From contig NZ_RQWJ01000002.1 in the NCBI RefSeq assembly GCF_003934285.1, positions 124,001-188,000 on the forward strand: a stretch of 64,000 nucleotides of DNA, written 5' to 3'. The position numbers and the translations under genes are program-made. The notes beneath the pieces were generated by a model. That model saw only the letters and a program-made list of their open reading frames with translations. It had not been told where the DNA came from and ran no database searches. This DNA comes from Brevundimonas fluminis (GTDB lineage: Bacteria > Pseudomonadota > Alphaproteobacteria > Caulobacterales > Caulobacteraceae). Below, piece by piece: positions 20,657-30,521 of this stretch. Position 1 is the stretch's first letter. Each line of letters opens with the position of its first letter.

Positions 20657-20883
20657 TCGTTCGTGCGGGTCCAGCCCTTCTCGGACATGCACTGGATGAA
20701 GGCGGTGGTGCCTTCGCGGTCGCCGGCGCGCTCGCGGCACTGGTCGCGGGCCGAGTCGAAGGGCTGGGCGCCCTGTCCGGTCCAGGCGTAGTCGCCGCCG
20801 TCGCCGGCGTCGATCACGGTGACGCAGGCGCTGGTCGCGAGGGCCGCGGCGGCGAGAGCGAGGACGGTCAGTTTCTTGTGCAC
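20653..20883 (-). CDS. Small lipoprotein, unknown function
   Basis: A 76-residue precursor beginning MHKKLTVLALAAAALATSAC, with the lipobox cysteine at C20. The mature part is short and hydrophilic and has two further cysteines (DQCRERAG and FIQCMSEKGW) that could form a disulfide. The start is GTG at 20883, with a weak GGAG upstream. No family is recognised. It overlaps the convergent gene by exactly four bases. Confidence 0.78.
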   Translation of the reverse strand: MHKKLTVLALAAAALATSACVTVIDAGDGGDYAWTGQGAQPFDSARDQCRERAGDREGTTAFIQCMSEKGWTRTND

Positions 20884-20980
20884 GGGAAGGCTCCGTTCGG
20901 GGAAAAGAGATGGGCCTCCCTCCCACGGCGCCGCTTCGAAATCCCGTTACAAGCCCGCAAGCTAGGTGAAATCGGCGTAA

Positions 20981-21769
20981 TCAGCCGCGTGTGCCGACCA
21001 TGAAGAAGTTCACGCCGGCGTCGGCGCTCTGATCCCAGCGGTCGTTCAGCGGGTCATAGGCGACGCCGAAGGGTCCCGACACGGTCAGCCCCGTGCCCTC
21101 CAGCATGGCGGCGACCTCCTCAGGCCTCGGGAACTGGCGCCAGTCGTGGGTGCCGGCGGGCACCCAGCGAAGCACGTACTCCGCCATCACCTTGCCCAGT
21201 GCGAGCGACTTCAGCGTCCGGTTCAGGGTGGCGACGACCAGCAGCCCGCCTGGGGCGACCATGGAGGCGCAGGTCTTCAGGAAGGCGTCCGGGTCGACCA
21301 CGTGCTCGACGATCTCGAGCGCCAGCACCACGTCGAAGGTCCGGCCCTCGGCCGCGACCTGCTCGGCCGTGGCGGCGCGATAGGCGATGTTCAACCCCAT
21401 CTGTTCGGCGTGCGCGCGGGCGGTGCCGACGTTCTCGGTGGAGGCGTCGACGCCGGTGACCGCGAACCCCAGCCGCCGCATCGGTTCGGCGATCAGGCCG
21501 CCGCCGCAGCCGACGTCGATCAGGCTCAGGCCCTCGAACGCGCCCCGCCCGCGGCGGTCGAACCGCGCCTCGAACCGGTCGCGCAGGAAGGCGAGGCGGG
21601 CCGGGTTGAAGCGGTGCAGCGGGGCGAACGGCCCCTTCGGATCCCACCACTCCGCCGCCTGGGCCGAGAAGCGCGCCACGTCGGCGGGGTCGATCGACGG
21701 CCCCTCCGCCGCCGATGCGGCTTCGGTTTGGGGATTGCGCGCCCCGGACCCATCGCTAGAACCGACCAT
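20981..21769 (-). CDS. ubiG: Ubiquinone biosynthesis O-methyltransferase UbiG
   Basis: SAM-dependent O-methyltransferase acting at two steps of ubiquinone synthesis. It has 262 residues. The N-terminal [19 protein letters not shown] and the SAM motif [13 protein letters not shown] are diagnostic, followed by LALEIVEHV and a C-terminal [10 protein letters not shown]. The ATG at 21769 is chosen; an in-frame ATG at 21781 would add four residues. It is divergent from lysC with a 57-base gap, the arrangement seen in many alphaproteobacteria. Confidence 0.95.
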   Translation of the reverse strand: MVGSSDGSGARNPQTEAASAAEGPSIDPADVARFSAQAAEWWDPKGPFAPLHRFNPARLAFLRDRFEARFDRRGRGAFEGLSLIDVGCGGGLIAEPMRRLGFAVTGVDASTENVGTARAHAEQMGLNIAYRAATAEQVAAEGRTFDVVLALEIVEHVVDPDAFLKTCASMVAPGGLLVVATLNRTLKSLALGKVMAEYVLRWVPAGTHDWRQFPRPEEVAAMLEGTGLTVSGPFGVAYDPLNDRWDQSADAGVNFFMVGTRG

Positions 21770-21826
21770 GACCGGAGGCATGGACCGCCGGCCCCTTTCC
21801 CGCAAGCCGGAGCCCCCCGTTTCACG

Positions 21827-23086
21827 ATGACGCGCCTGGTGATGAAGTTCGGCGGCACGTCGATGGGCGACCTGGAACGCATCAGGCGCGCCGCCCGCAT
21901 CGTCGCCGCCGAGGTGGCGCAGGGAAACAAGGTGGCCGTGGTGGTCTCGGCCATGGCGGGCAAGACCAATGAACTGGTGGCGTGGACCGACGGCGCGGGG
22001 CGGCCCGCGCAGGGCATCGAACCTTCCGACGACGAGTACGACGTGGTCGTCGCGTCCGGCGAGCAGGTGACCAGCGGCCTGCTGGCCCTGACCCTGCGCA
22101 ACATGGGCGTGAACGCGCGCAGCTGGATGGGCTGGCAGATTCCCATCCTGACCGACGACGCCCACGGTCGGGCGCGCATCGAGGACGTGCCGGGCGAGGT
22201 GCTGGGCAGGGCGCTGGACGGCGGCGAGGTGGCTGTGGTGCCGGGCTTCCAGGGCGTGACGCGGGACGGGCGGATCACCACGCTGGGCCGCGGCGGATCC
22301 GACACATCGGCGGTGGCGGTGGCGGCGGCGCTGGAGTGCCCGTGCGACATCTACACCGACGTGGACGGCGTCTACACGACGGACCCCCGCATCGAGAGCC
22401 GCGCGCGGCGCATCGAGAAGATTTCCTATGAGGAGATGCTGGAAATGGCGTCGCTGGGCGCCAAGGTCCTGCAGACCCGCTCGGTCGAGCTGGCCATGGC
22501 GAAGCGCGTGCCCGTGCGCGTCCTTTCCAGCTTCATCGAACCCGACGAAACCGGCCGCCTGCCCGACAAGGGCGGCACCCTGATCTGCGACGAGGAGGAG
22601 ATCGTGGAGAAACGCATCGTGTCCGGCGTGACGATGAGCCGGGATGAGGCCCGCATCACCCTGCTCGGCCTCAACGACCGCACGGAGACCCCCGCGGAGG
22701 TCTTCACCCTCCTGGCCGAGGCCGGGGTGAACGTGGACATGATCGTCCAGAGCCAGTCGCGCACCGAAGGGGCGGTCAACCTGACCTTCACCACGGGGCG
22801 CCGCGACGCCCCGCGCGCCGCCGAGCTGATGCGACAGGCCCAGGACGCCCTTGGCTTCTCCGACATCCGCGTCGACGAGGACGTGGCGAAGGTGTCGGTG
22901 GTCGGCGTCGGCATGCGCAGTCATGCGGGCGTGGCCCAGACCATGTTCCGGGCCCTGGCCGACAAGGGCATCAAGTTCCAGGCGATCTCGACCTCCGAAA
23001 TCAAGATCAGCGTCCTGATCGACGCCGCCTACGCCGAACTGGCCGTCAGGGCCCTGCATTCGGCCTACGGGCTGGAGGCGGTATAG
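21827..23086 (+). CDS. lysC: Aspartate kinase
   Basis: Phosphorylates aspartate, the first step to lysine, methionine and threonine. It has 419 residues. The kinase domain starts MKFGGTSM and has [11 protein letters not shown] and [12 protein letters not shown]. Two C-terminal ACT domains (from about residue 265, [13 protein letters not shown], and [20 protein letters not shown]) provide amino-acid feedback. ptsP follows after 41 bases, a conserved pairing in this class. Confidence 0.96.
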   Translation: MTRLVMKFGGTSMGDLERIRRAARIVAAEVAQGNKVAVVVSAMAGKTNELVAWTDGAGRPAQGIEPSDDEYDVVVASGEQVTSGLLALTLRNMGVNARSWMGWQIPILTDDAHGRARIEDVPGEVLGRALDGGEVAVVPGFQGVTRDGRITTLGRGGSDTSAVAVAAALECPCDIYTDVDGVYTTDPRIESRARRIEKISYEEMLEMASLGAKVLQTRSVELAMAKRVPVRVLSSFIEPDETGRLPDKGGTLICDEEEIVEKRIVSGVTMSRDEARITLLGLNDRTETPAEVFTLLAEAGVNVDMIVQSQSRTEGAVNLTFTTGRRDAPRAAELMRQAQDALGFSDIRVDEDVAKVSVVGVGMRSHAGVAQTMFRALADKGIKFQAISTSEIKISVLIDAAYAELAVRALHSAYGLEAV

Positions 23087-23127
23087 ACGTCAACGGCGCC
23101 CGCACGGGGGCGCGAACCGGAGCGGTC

Positions 23128-25401
23128 ATGCCGACAGGACCGGCCATGACGACGAGGGGGCCGCGAAACCTCCTGCGTCAAATCCGCGAGGCCATGGCCG
23201 GCGCGGCCCCGGCCCAGGAGCGGCTGGACGGCGTCGTGCGCATCATCGCCCGGTCGATGGTCGCCGAGGTGTGCTCGATCTACCTGCGCCGCGCGTCGGG
23301 CGAGCTGGAGCTGTTCGCCACCGAGGGCCTGAACCGCGAGGCGGTCCACAACACGCGCCTGCGGCCGGGCGAGGGTCTGGTCGGCGAGGTGGCGCGGCTG
23401 GCCCAGCCGATCAGCCTGTCGGACGCGCCGACCCACCCCAGCTTTTCCTACCGGCCGGAGACGGGCGAGGATCCGTATCACGCCTTCCTCGGCGCGCCGC
23501 TGCTGCGCGGCGGCCGCGCCATCGGCGTTCTGGTCGTCCAGAACCGCGCAGAGCGCCGCTATGACGAGGACGAGGTCGAGGACATCCAGACCATCGCCAT
23601 GGTGCTGGCCGAGACCGTCGCCTCGGGCGAATTGCTGGCCCAGGAGGAGCTGCGCGACATCGAGGTGGCGCCGCACCGGCCGGAGCGGATCAAGGGCCAG
23701 AAGTTCGGCGACGGTCTGGCCTTCGGGCACGTCGTTCTGCACGAGGCGCCCCTGCCGCCCGAACGGCTGCTGGCCGAGAACCAGCAGGTCGAGGAAATCC
23801 GGCTCCGCGAGGCGCTCAACCGTCTGAAGTCCGACGTCGATCACATGCTGGAAGGCGGTCTGGGCAACCTTGCCGGGCCCTCGTTCGAGGTTCTCGAGAC
23901 CTATCGCATGTTCGCCGACGACCGGGGCTGGAACCGGTCTCTGGAGGAGGCGGTGCGCAACGGCCTGACCGCCGAGGCGGCGGTGGACCGGGTGCGTAAC
24001 GAGCACCGCGCCCGCTTCGCCCAGGCGCGCGATCCCTACATCAAGGAGCGGCTGCACGACTTCGAGGATCTCGCGAACCGGCTGCTGCGGATTCTGGCCG
24101 GCGACAAGCCCGGCGAGCGCGATCTGCCGGACGACGCCATTCTGGTGGCCCGCAATCTGGGGCCCGCGGATCTGCTTGAGTATCCGAGGCACAAGCTGAA
24201 GGGTCTGCTGCTGGAGGAGGGGTCGGCCGCCAGCCACGCCGCCATCGTCGCGCGTGCCCTCCAGATCCCGTGCGTCGGCCGTCTGCAAGGCCTGCGCGAC
24301 CGGCTGTCGGAGGGCGACCTCGTCATCGCAGACGGCGAGACCGGCGAGGCGCACCTGCGGCCCCGTCCCGACATGCTGCAGGCGGTGCGCTCGCGCATGG
24401 AGGTCCGCGACCAGCGGCGCGCGGAGTTCATTCGCCTGCGCGACGTTCCGGCGGTGACGCTGGACGGCACGCGGGTGACGTTGCTGACCAATGCGGGCCT
24501 GGCCGTCGATCTTGAGAATCTGAACGAGACGGGCGCCGAAGGCATCGGCCTGTTCCGCACGGAGTTCCAGTTCATGGTGTCGGACGAACTGCCCCGTCTG
24601 GACGTGCAGACGGCGCTGTACCGGCTGGTCCTGGACGCCGCGGGCGATCGGCCGGTGACCTTCCGGACGCTGGACGTCGGCGGCGACAAGGTGCTGCCGT
24701 ACCTCGACCAGGGCGAGCGCGAGGAGAACCCGGCCCTGGGTCGCCGCGCCATCCGCCTGGGACTCGACCGGCCGGCGTTGCTGCGCATGCAGCTTCGGGC
24801 CTTGCTCGCCGCGGGCTCAGGGCGCGAGCTGCGGGTCATGTTCCCCATGATCGCGACGGTCGACGAATTCCGCGCGGCCCGCGAGATGGTGGACGAGGAA
24901 TGCGCCTGGGCGCGGCGGCGCGGGCGGACGCTTCCGGCGGTGCTGCGCGTCGGGGCGATGGTCGAATGCCCCTCGCTGCTGTGGCACCTCGACGCCCTGC
25001 TGCCGCTGACCGACTTCATCTCGGTCGGGACCAACGACTTGCTGCAGTACATGTTCGCCGCCGACCGGACGAACCCGATGGTTTCGGACCGTTACGATCC
25101 CCTGTCGCCCCCCGCGCTGCGGGCCCTGGCCGAGATCCAGCGGAAGTGCGTCGACACCGGCACGCCCGTGTCCGTGTGCGGTGAACTGGCCGGGCGGCCT
25201 CTGGAGGCCTTCGCCCTGCTGACGCTGGGCTTCCACCGTCTGTCCGCGCCGGCCGGCGGCGTCGGCCCGGTCAAGCGGATGGTGCTGTCCGCCGACCTGA
25301 CGGCCGCGCGGCGGGCCATGCCGGGCCTGCTCGGCTCTTCCGCCGGTTCCGTCCGTAACGAGATCGAATCCCTGGCCCGGAAATTGAACGTCGCCCTCTG
25401 A
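23128..25401 (+). CDS. ptsP: Phosphoenolpyruvate-protein phosphotransferase, nitrogen-type (EI-Ntr)
   Basis: Enzyme I of the nitrogen-related PTS: takes phosphate from PEP and passes it to HPr/NPr. It has 757 residues: a GAF domain (about 20-165) that may sense glutamine, the EI N-terminal domain, the phospho-histidine H370 (GSAASHAAIVARA), and the TIM-barrel PEP domain with VGTNDLLQYMFAADR and C684 (SVCGELAG). The ATG at 23128 has GGAG five bases upstream. Its partners EIIA and HPr lie at 57.4-58.0 kb, downstream of ChvG. Confidence 0.95.
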   Translation: MPTGPAMTTRGPRNLLRQIREAMAGAAPAQERLDGVVRIIARSMVAEVCSIYLRRASGELELFATEGLNREAVHNTRLRPGEGLVGEVARLAQPISLSDAPTHPSFSYRPETGEDPYHAFLGAPLLRGGRAIGVLVVQNRAERRYDEDEVEDIQTIAMVLAETVASGELLAQEELRDIEVAPHRPERIKGQKFGDGLAFGHVVLHEAPLPPERLLAENQQVEEIRLREALNRLKSDVDHMLEGGLGNLAGPSFEVLETYRMFADDRGWNRSLEEAVRNGLTAEAAVDRVRNEHRARFAQARDPYIKERLHDFEDLANRLLRILAGDKPGERDLPDDAILVARNLGPADLLEYPRHKLKGLLLEEGSAASHAAIVARALQIPCVGRLQGLRDRLSEGDLVIADGETGEAHLRPRPDMLQAVRSRMEVRDQRRAEFIRLRDVPAVTLDGTRVTLLTNAGLAVDLENLNETGAEGIGLFRTEFQFMVSDELPRLDVQTALYRLVLDAAGDRPVTFRTLDVGGDKVLPYLDQGEREENPALGRRAIRLGLDRPALLRMQLRALLAAGSGRELRVMFPMIATVDEFRAAREMVDEECAWARRRGRTLPAVLRVGAMVECPSLLWHLDALLPLTDFISVGTNDLLQYMFAADRTNPMVSDRYDPLSPPALRALAEIQRKCVDTGTPVSVCGELAGRPLEAFALLTLGFHRLSAPAGGVGPVKRMVLSADLTAARRAMPGLLGSSAGSVRNEIESLARKLNVAL

Positions 25402-25403
25402 AT

Positions 25404-25420
25404 CGTCCCGGCACGGGACG
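25404..25420 (+). terminator. Hairpin after ptsP, possible terminator
   Basis: A perfect seven-base stem CGTCCCG / CGGGACG with a three-base loop starts two bases after the ptsP stop. No T-run follows, so rho-independent termination is uncertain; it may only mark the end of the lysC-ptsP message. Confidence 0.4.
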
Positions 25421-25465
25421 GCACGACGTCGTTAACGAAGTCGTTGAACGGGCGGGCTTCATGGG

Positions 25466-25474
25466 TTATCCACA
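25466..25474 (+). promoter_or_regulatory. Consensus DnaA box upstream of rodZ-like gene
   Basis: TTATCCACA matches the bacterial DnaA 9-mer consensus exactly. It sits in the 194-base gap between ptsP and the RodZ-like gene, 122 bases before the chosen start. A perfect palindrome ACGACGTCGT lies at 25423-25432. A single box can occur by chance, so a regulatory role is only a suggestion. Confidence 0.35.
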
Positions 25475-25595
25475 GGACGAGACGGGCGCCGGTCGTGGGG
25501 GACGCGATTTCCGTCATGGTTACCTTGTATTCGGCGACCCGTGTGTGCGTGACGCCTCGGCCGGACCGGTCGGGGCGAGTGTGGGGTCGGGCGTA

Positions 25596-26726
25596 ATGGC
25601 GCTGGATACGGGGAACGTCCCCGACGAGTTCAGGGCGCATCCGGATTGGAAGGACCCCGTGCCTCCGATCACCGAGGCGCCGACTCTGGGCGCCGGTCTG
25701 CGCGCCGCCCGACTGGCCTCAGGCCGGTCGATGGCCGAACTTTCCACCGCCACTCGGGTGCACGTCCGCTATCTGACGGCGCTGGAGGAGAACGACTGGT
25801 CGGTCCTGCCGACCCGGGTCTTCGCCATCGGCTACGTGCGCGCCTACGCCCACGCCCTGGGCCTGGACGAGCAGCTTGCGGTGGAAAGATTCAAGCGCGA
25901 CGTGCCGGACGGCTCCGTGCCGCTGCAGCCGCCGGTCGGGGTCGCCTTCGAGGAGGTGCGTCGCCATTCCCCGCGGGTCATCGCCGCCGTGGCGGTCGTC
26001 GTGGTGGCGGTGCTGGGCTGGAACGTCTTCCAGCGCCTGAACCTGCTGGACGCGCCGTCGCGGTCCGACCTGGTCGCCGTGCCGGAGACCTGGAGTCTGG
26101 GCGGCGTGCTGGGGCAGGACAATCCCGCCACGCTGGAGGCCCCGCGTCCCGCGCCGGCGGAGCAGACCGTCCCGGTTCTCTACGTCACGCCGGGTCTGGA
26201 AGAGCAGTTGACGGGCGCCGCCCCGGTCGAGGGGGCCCCCGAGGCGTCGACCGGCCCCGTGGCCCGCGCCTTCAACCCGCGCGGCGCCGTGCATGGCGCG
26301 GCCGCCGGATCGTCGGACGTCATCATCCAGGCGCGCCGCCCGGCCTACGTCGTCGTGCGCATGCCCGACCAGCGCGTCCTGTTCGCACGCCAGATGGCCG
26401 CGGGAGAGGCATGGCGCGCGCCTCGCGGCGTCACGGCCGTGATCGACGTGGCCGACCCGGCCGCCTTCGACGTCTACATGTTCGGCGAGCATGCCGGGAC
26501 CCTGCCGACCGCCCAGACCCAGGTCGGGACGCTGAACGGGCAGGCCCAGGCCAGGGCCCGTCAGACCGCCGCCGCCGCGGAAGCCGCCGCCCGGGACCGC
26601 GCCGCGCGCGAGGCCGCCGCCGCGCCGCCGTCGGCGACCGCTCCGGCCCCGACCACGACCGCCGCGCGTCCGGCCGCCCCCGCCGCAGAAGGGCCGGGCG
26701 TCGCCTACGACTCCCTGACGCGCTGA
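25596..26726 (+). CDS. rodZ: RodZ-like membrane protein with N-terminal HTH_25 and C-terminal DUF4115
   Basis: Cytoskeleton-associated inner-membrane protein of 376 residues that in RodZ homologues links MreB to the cell-wall machinery. An N-terminal HTH (about 30-95: LGAGLRAARLASGRSMAELS, later VFAIGYVRAYAHALGLDE) is followed by a transmembrane segment (about 130-150) and a periplasmic DUF4115 domain (VIIQARRPAYVVVRMPDQRV). The tail is alanine/proline-rich. I chose the ATG at 25596; the frame stays open back to 25461, but that part reads as leader. ispG follows, as in many proteobacteria. Confidence 0.85.
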   Translation: MALDTGNVPDEFRAHPDWKDPVPPITEAPTLGAGLRAARLASGRSMAELSTATRVHVRYLTALEENDWSVLPTRVFAIGYVRAYAHALGLDEQLAVERFKRDVPDGSVPLQPPVGVAFEEVRRHSPRVIAAVAVVVVAVLGWNVFQRLNLLDAPSRSDLVAVPETWSLGGVLGQDNPATLEAPRPAPAEQTVPVLYVTPGLEEQLTGAAPVEGAPEASTGPVARAFNPRGAVHGAAAGSSDVIIQARRPAYVVVRMPDQRVLFARQMAAGEAWRAPRGVTAVIDVADPAAFDVYMFGEHAGTLPTAQTQVGTLNGQAQARARQTAAAAEAAARDRAAREAAAAPPSATAPAPTTTAARPAAPAAEGPGVAYDSLTR

Positions 26727-26780
26727 TCCGCGCCTCGCGGACATGGTTTTGACGAGGCGTTGCGCCTATCTTCGCCGTCC

Positions 26781-27920
26781 ATGACCGCCGACCACACGCA
26801 CGTCCGCCCCTGGCGCCACATCGAGCGCCGCAAGAGCCGCCAGATCCGCGTCGGCGACGTTCTCGTGGGCGGCGACACGCCGATCACCGTCCAGTCGATG
26901 ACCAACACGCCGACGTCCGACGCGAGGGCGACGATCGACCAGATCCGCAAGCTGGAGGAGGCCGGCGCCGACATCGTGCGCGTCTCCTGCCCGGACGTGG
27001 AGTCCACCGTCGCCTTCAGGACCATCGCCCGAGAAGCGCGCGTCCCGCTCGTGGCCGACATCCACTTCCACTACAGGCGCGGCATCGAGGCGGCCCAGGC
27101 GGGCGCGGCCTGCCTGCGCATCAATCCGGGCAACATCGGCAGTCCGGACCGGGTGCGCGAGGTCGTCCAGGCGGCCAAGGACCACGGCTGCTCCATGCGC
27201 ATCGGCGTCAACGCCGGCAGCCTGGAAAAGGAACTTCTGGAGAAGTACGGCGAGCCCTGTCCCGAGGCGATGGTCGAAAGCGCGCTGAACCATGCGCGCA
27301 TCCTGCAGGACCACGACTTTCACGAGTTCAAGATCTCGGTGAAGGCGTCCGACCCCTTCCTGACGGTGGCCGCCTATCATCAGCTGGCCGAGGCCATCGA
27401 CTGTCCGCTGCACGTCGGCGTCACCGAGGCGGGGCCGCTGCGCACCGGGACGATCAAGTCCTCGATCGCCATGGGCAATCTGCTGTGGGCCGGAATCGGC
27501 GACACCATACGCGTGTCGCTGGCCGCCGATCCGGTCGAGGAGATCAAGGTCGGCTTCGACATCCTGAAGTCGCTGGGCCTGCGCCATCGCGGCGTGAACA
27601 TCATCGCCTGCCCCAGCTGCGCGCGGCAGGGCTTCGACGTCATCAGGACGGTCGGCATCCTGGAGGAGCGGCTCGCCCACGTGACCACGCCCATGTCTCT
27701 GTCGATCATCGGGTGCGTCGTGAATGGCCCCGGTGAGGCCCTGTACACCGACGTCGGCTTCACCGGCGGTGGCGCGGGCTCGGGCATGATGTACCTGAAC
27801 GGCGCGATCGCCCGAAAGCTGGCCAATGCCGACATGGTCGAGGAGATCGTCGACATGGTCGAGCGCAAGGCCGCCGAACTGGAAGCCGCCCGCGCGGCGG
27901 AGAAGGTCGCCGCCGAATGA
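26781..27920 (+). CDS. ispG: 4-hydroxy-3-methylbut-2-enyl diphosphate synthase (GcpE)
   Basis: Iron-sulfur enzyme of the MEP isoprenoid pathway, converting MEcPP to HMBPP. It has 379 residues. The [4Fe-4S] ligands are visible in [11 protein letters not shown] and [10 protein letters not shown], and the TIM-barrel start has [19 protein letters not shown] at 26781; no strong ribosome site. The C-terminus is an acidic/alanine helix. The stop overlaps the following glutathione transferase gene as ATGA. Confidence 0.96.
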   Translation: MTADHTHVRPWRHIERRKSRQIRVGDVLVGGDTPITVQSMTNTPTSDARATIDQIRKLEEAGADIVRVSCPDVESTVAFRTIAREARVPLVADIHFHYRRGIEAAQAGAACLRINPGNIGSPDRVREVVQAAKDHGCSMRIGVNAGSLEKELLEKYGEPCPEAMVESALNHARILQDHDFHEFKISVKASDPFLTVAAYHQLAEAIDCPLHVGVTEAGPLRTGTIKSSIAMGNLLWAGIGDTIRVSLAADPVEEIKVGFDILKSLGLRHRGVNIIACPSCARQGFDVIRTVGILEERLAHVTTPMSLSIIGCVVNGPGEALYTDVGFTGGGAGSGMMYLNGAIARKLANADMVEEIVDMVERKAAELEAARAAEKVAAE

Positions 27921-28522
27921 CGCCCCGCCTTCACGTCACCGTCCCCTCGCCCTATGCCCGCAAGTGCCGGATCGTGGCGCGGGAGAAGGGGCTGGCGGTC
28001 GAGGAGATCGCGGTCGATCCCTATGCCTCCGATCCGCGCCTGGTCGCGGCCAATCCGATCGTGCAGGTGCCGGCGCTGGAGACCGACGACGGCGTCCTGA
28101 CCGACAGCCCGGTGATCTGCGAATGGCTGGACGTCACGGGCGCCGGCCCTCGCCTGCTGCCCCCCGACGGCCCGGAGCGGTGGCGGATAAAGCGGCTTGA
28201 GACCCTGGCCGCCTCGGGCCTCGAGATGGGCGTGAAGCGGGTGCTGGAGCTGCGCCGGCCGGAGCACGAGCGGTCCGCCTCGTGGATCGCGCGCTGGACC
28301 GATAATCTGAATCGCGTGCTGGACCGGCTGGAGGCCGATCCGGGGATCGCGCCGGGCCTGCCGCTGGACATGGGACGGATCACGGCGGGCGTGCTGGTCA
28401 CCTGGGTCGGCTTCCGCCACCCGGACCTCGACTGGGCCGACGGCCGGCCGAGGCTGGTCGCGCTGCAGACCGAACTGGAGCCGCGTCCCAGCTTCGCGCA
28501 GACGCGGCCCGACGCCGCCTAG
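27917..28522 (+). CDS. Glutathione S-transferase family protein
   Basis: Cytosolic GST-fold protein of 201 residues. The thioredoxin-like N-terminal domain (about 1-75) carries [17 protein letters not shown] and the cis-proline/GSH site [19 protein letters not shown]. An all-helical C-terminal domain follows. The substrate is unknown. It is coupled to ispG by ATGA, and its TAG stop shares CTAG with the stop of the convergent TauE gene. Confidence 0.92.
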   Translation: MTPRLHVTVPSPYARKCRIVAREKGLAVEEIAVDPYASDPRLVAANPIVQVPALETDDGVLTDSPVICEWLDVTGAGPRLLPPDGPERWRIKRLETLAASGLEMGVKRVLELRRPEHERSASWIARWTDNLNRVLDRLEADPGIAPGLPLDMGRITAGVLVTWVGFRHPDLDWADGRPRLVALQTELEPRPSFAQTRPDAA

Positions 28523-29301
28523 GCGACGACGCCCGCCACCTGCAGGCCCTGAAAGATCGACAGGCAGATCAGCAGGCCGCCGACCGCATAGCTCAGCGCC
28601 CGCTGCGGCACCCGCTTGACGATGTGCCCGGCGAAGGGCGCCGCGATCAGGCCGCCGACCACCAGTCCGCCCACCGCCGCAGCATGATCGTGCAGCGCGC
28701 CGACGTCGCTCCAGCGACCGGTCAGAAGGGCCCATACGAAGGTCGCCGAGATGGTGCAGGTCACGAGGAACTCCGCCGAGTTGACCGTGCCGATGACCCG
28801 CCGCGCCTCAGCCCCGGCGCCCATCAGGGTCGACGACACCGTCGGACCCCAGCCCCCGCCTCCGATCGCGTCGAACAGGCCCCCGACCAGACCCAGCGGC
28901 GCGGTGATCCACGCCGGCCGCATGCGCCGCGTCTCGCGCCCCTTGCGGGTCCGCCACAGAATCCAGGCGCCGATGACGGCGAGGTAGGCGATGATGAACG
29001 GCTTCACCGCGTCGCCGTCGATGCCGGTCAGAACATAGGCCCCCAGCGCCCCGCCGATCATGCCGGCGGCCGCCAACGGCACGAACACGCGCCAGTCTAC
29101 GTTGCGGTGCGCGACATGGCTGCCGGCCGAGGCCGCCGTGGTGAACACCTCGGCGCCGTGCACGCTGGCGCTGGCGGTCGCGGGCGGCACGCCGAAGGCA
29201 AGCAGCACCGAGGTCGAGATCACGCCGTAGGCCATGCCCAGGGCGCCGTCGACGGCCTGCGCCAGCAGGCCGACCAGGAGAAACAGCAGGAAGGTGTCCA
29301 T
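28519..29301 (-). CDS. TauE/SafE family membrane transporter (sulfite exporter type)
   Basis: A 260-residue inner-membrane protein with about eight hydrophobic segments in two repeats. The N-terminal motif GLLAQAVDGALGMAYG and the second-half motif GLVGGLFDAIGGGGWGP are the TauE/SafE repeat signatures. Family members export sulfite, sulfoacetate or other anions; nothing nearby fixes the substrate. ATG at 29301. Confidence 0.92.
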   Translation of the reverse strand: MDTFLLFLLVGLLAQAVDGALGMAYGVISTSVLLAFGVPPATASASVHGAEVFTTAASAGSHVAHRNVDWRVFVPLAAAGMIGGALGAYVLTGIDGDAVKPFIIAYLAVIGAWILWRTRKGRETRRMRPAWITAPLGLVGGLFDAIGGGGWGPTVSSTLMGAGAEARRVIGTVNSAEFLVTCTISATFVWALLTGRWSDVGALHDHAAAVGGLVVGGLIAAPFAGHIVKRVPQRALSYAVGGLLICLSIFQGLQVAGVVA

Positions 29302-29453
29302 TCAGCCCCCGGAACGCCTCTTCAGCCGGTCAACGGCCAAGGTGGCGCTTCGGGTTCCGGTCCGCAGCCCCACTGACGCGAACGTGACCGCATGGACGCC
29401 CGCCCGCGCGTCCGCTATCGCTCCGGCCCGATTTCCGCAAAGGACGCCGCCGC

Positions 29454-30521
29454 TTGCGCCTGCCCCAGGCCCGTCTCGATCAGGTGCTGGACCGTTTCCA
29501 CGAGGTGGAGGCGCGCATGGGCGCGGCCGCCGACGGGGCCGAGATCGTGCGCCTGTCGAAGGAGCACGCCGAGTTGAAGCCGGTGGCCGACGCGGTCCAG
29601 GGCCTGGCCCGCGCCCGGGCCGAGATGGCCGATCTGGAGGCCATGCAGGCCGATCCCGAGATGGCCGAGATGGCGGCCGAGGAATTGGAACGCCTGAAGG
29701 TGCGTCTGCCCGACCTCGAGCGTGAGGTCGCCCTGCTTCTGGCCCCGCGCGACGCGGACGAAAACGCCTCGGCCGTGCTGGAGGTCCGCGCCGGCACCGG
29801 CGGCGACGAGGCGGCGCTGTTCGCCGGCGACCTGTTCCGCATGTACTCCCGCTACGCCCAGGCGCGGGGTTGGAGGGTGGAGATCGACTGCGTCTCCGAA
29901 GGCGAGGTCGGCGGCTACAAGGAGATCGTCGCCACCGTCACCGGGGACGGCGTGTTCGGCCGGCTGAAGTTCGAAAGCGGGGTGCATCGCGTGCAACGCG
30001 TGCCGGCGACCGAAGCCGGCGGGCGCATCCACACCTCGGCCGCCACCGTCGCCGTCCTGCCGGAGGTCGAGGACGTCGAGATCGAGATCCGCGATCAGGA
30101 CCTGCGCATCGACACCTATCGCAGCTCCGGAGCGGGCGGGCAGCACGTGAACAAGACGGATTCCGCCGTGCGCATCACCCACCTGCCGACCGGGATCGTT
30201 GTGACGTCCTCGGAGAAGTCGCAGCACGTGAACCGCGACAAGGCGATGAAGAACCTGCGCGTGCGCCTGTACGACATGCAGCGGCAGTCCAAGGACGCGG
30301 CCCGGTCGGACGCGCGCAGGTCGCAGGTCGGCTCCGGCGACCGGTCCGAGCGCGTCCGCACCTACAACTTCCCGCAGGGCCGCGTGACGGACCACCGGAT
30401 CGGCCTGACCCTGCACAGCCTGCCGCAGATCCTCGAGGGCGACCTCGATCCGATGCTGGACGCCCTGATCGCCGAGGATCAGGCTGCGCGCCTGGCCGAT
30501 CTGGAGGCGGAGTTCGCCTAG
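29454..30521 (+). CDS. prfA: Peptide chain release factor 1
   Basis: Class I release factor for UAA and UAG stops. It has 355 residues, full length. The GGQ peptidyl-hydrolysis motif is in [18 protein letters not shown]; the glutamine is the residue methylated by PrmC, encoded at 33.1 kb. The start is a TTG at 29454 ([15 protein letters not shown]) with AAAGGA about ten bases upstream. prmC is usually adjacent, but two opposite-strand genes separate them here. The stop overlaps that of the convergent MFS gene at CTAG. Confidence 0.95.
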   Translation: MRLPQARLDQVLDRFHEVEARMGAAADGAEIVRLSKEHAELKPVADAVQGLARARAEMADLEAMQADPEMAEMAAEELERLKVRLPDLEREVALLLAPRDADENASAVLEVRAGTGGDEAALFAGDLFRMYSRYAQARGWRVEIDCVSEGEVGGYKEIVATVTGDGVFGRLKFESGVHRVQRVPATEAGGRIHTSAATVAVLPEVEDVEIEIRDQDLRIDTYRSSGAGGQHVNKTDSAVRITHLPTGIVVTSSEKSQHVNRDKAMKNLRVRLYDMQRQSKDAARSDARRSQVGSGDRSERVRTYNFPQGRVTDHRIGLTLHSLPQILEGDLDPMLDALIAEDQAARLADLEAEFA

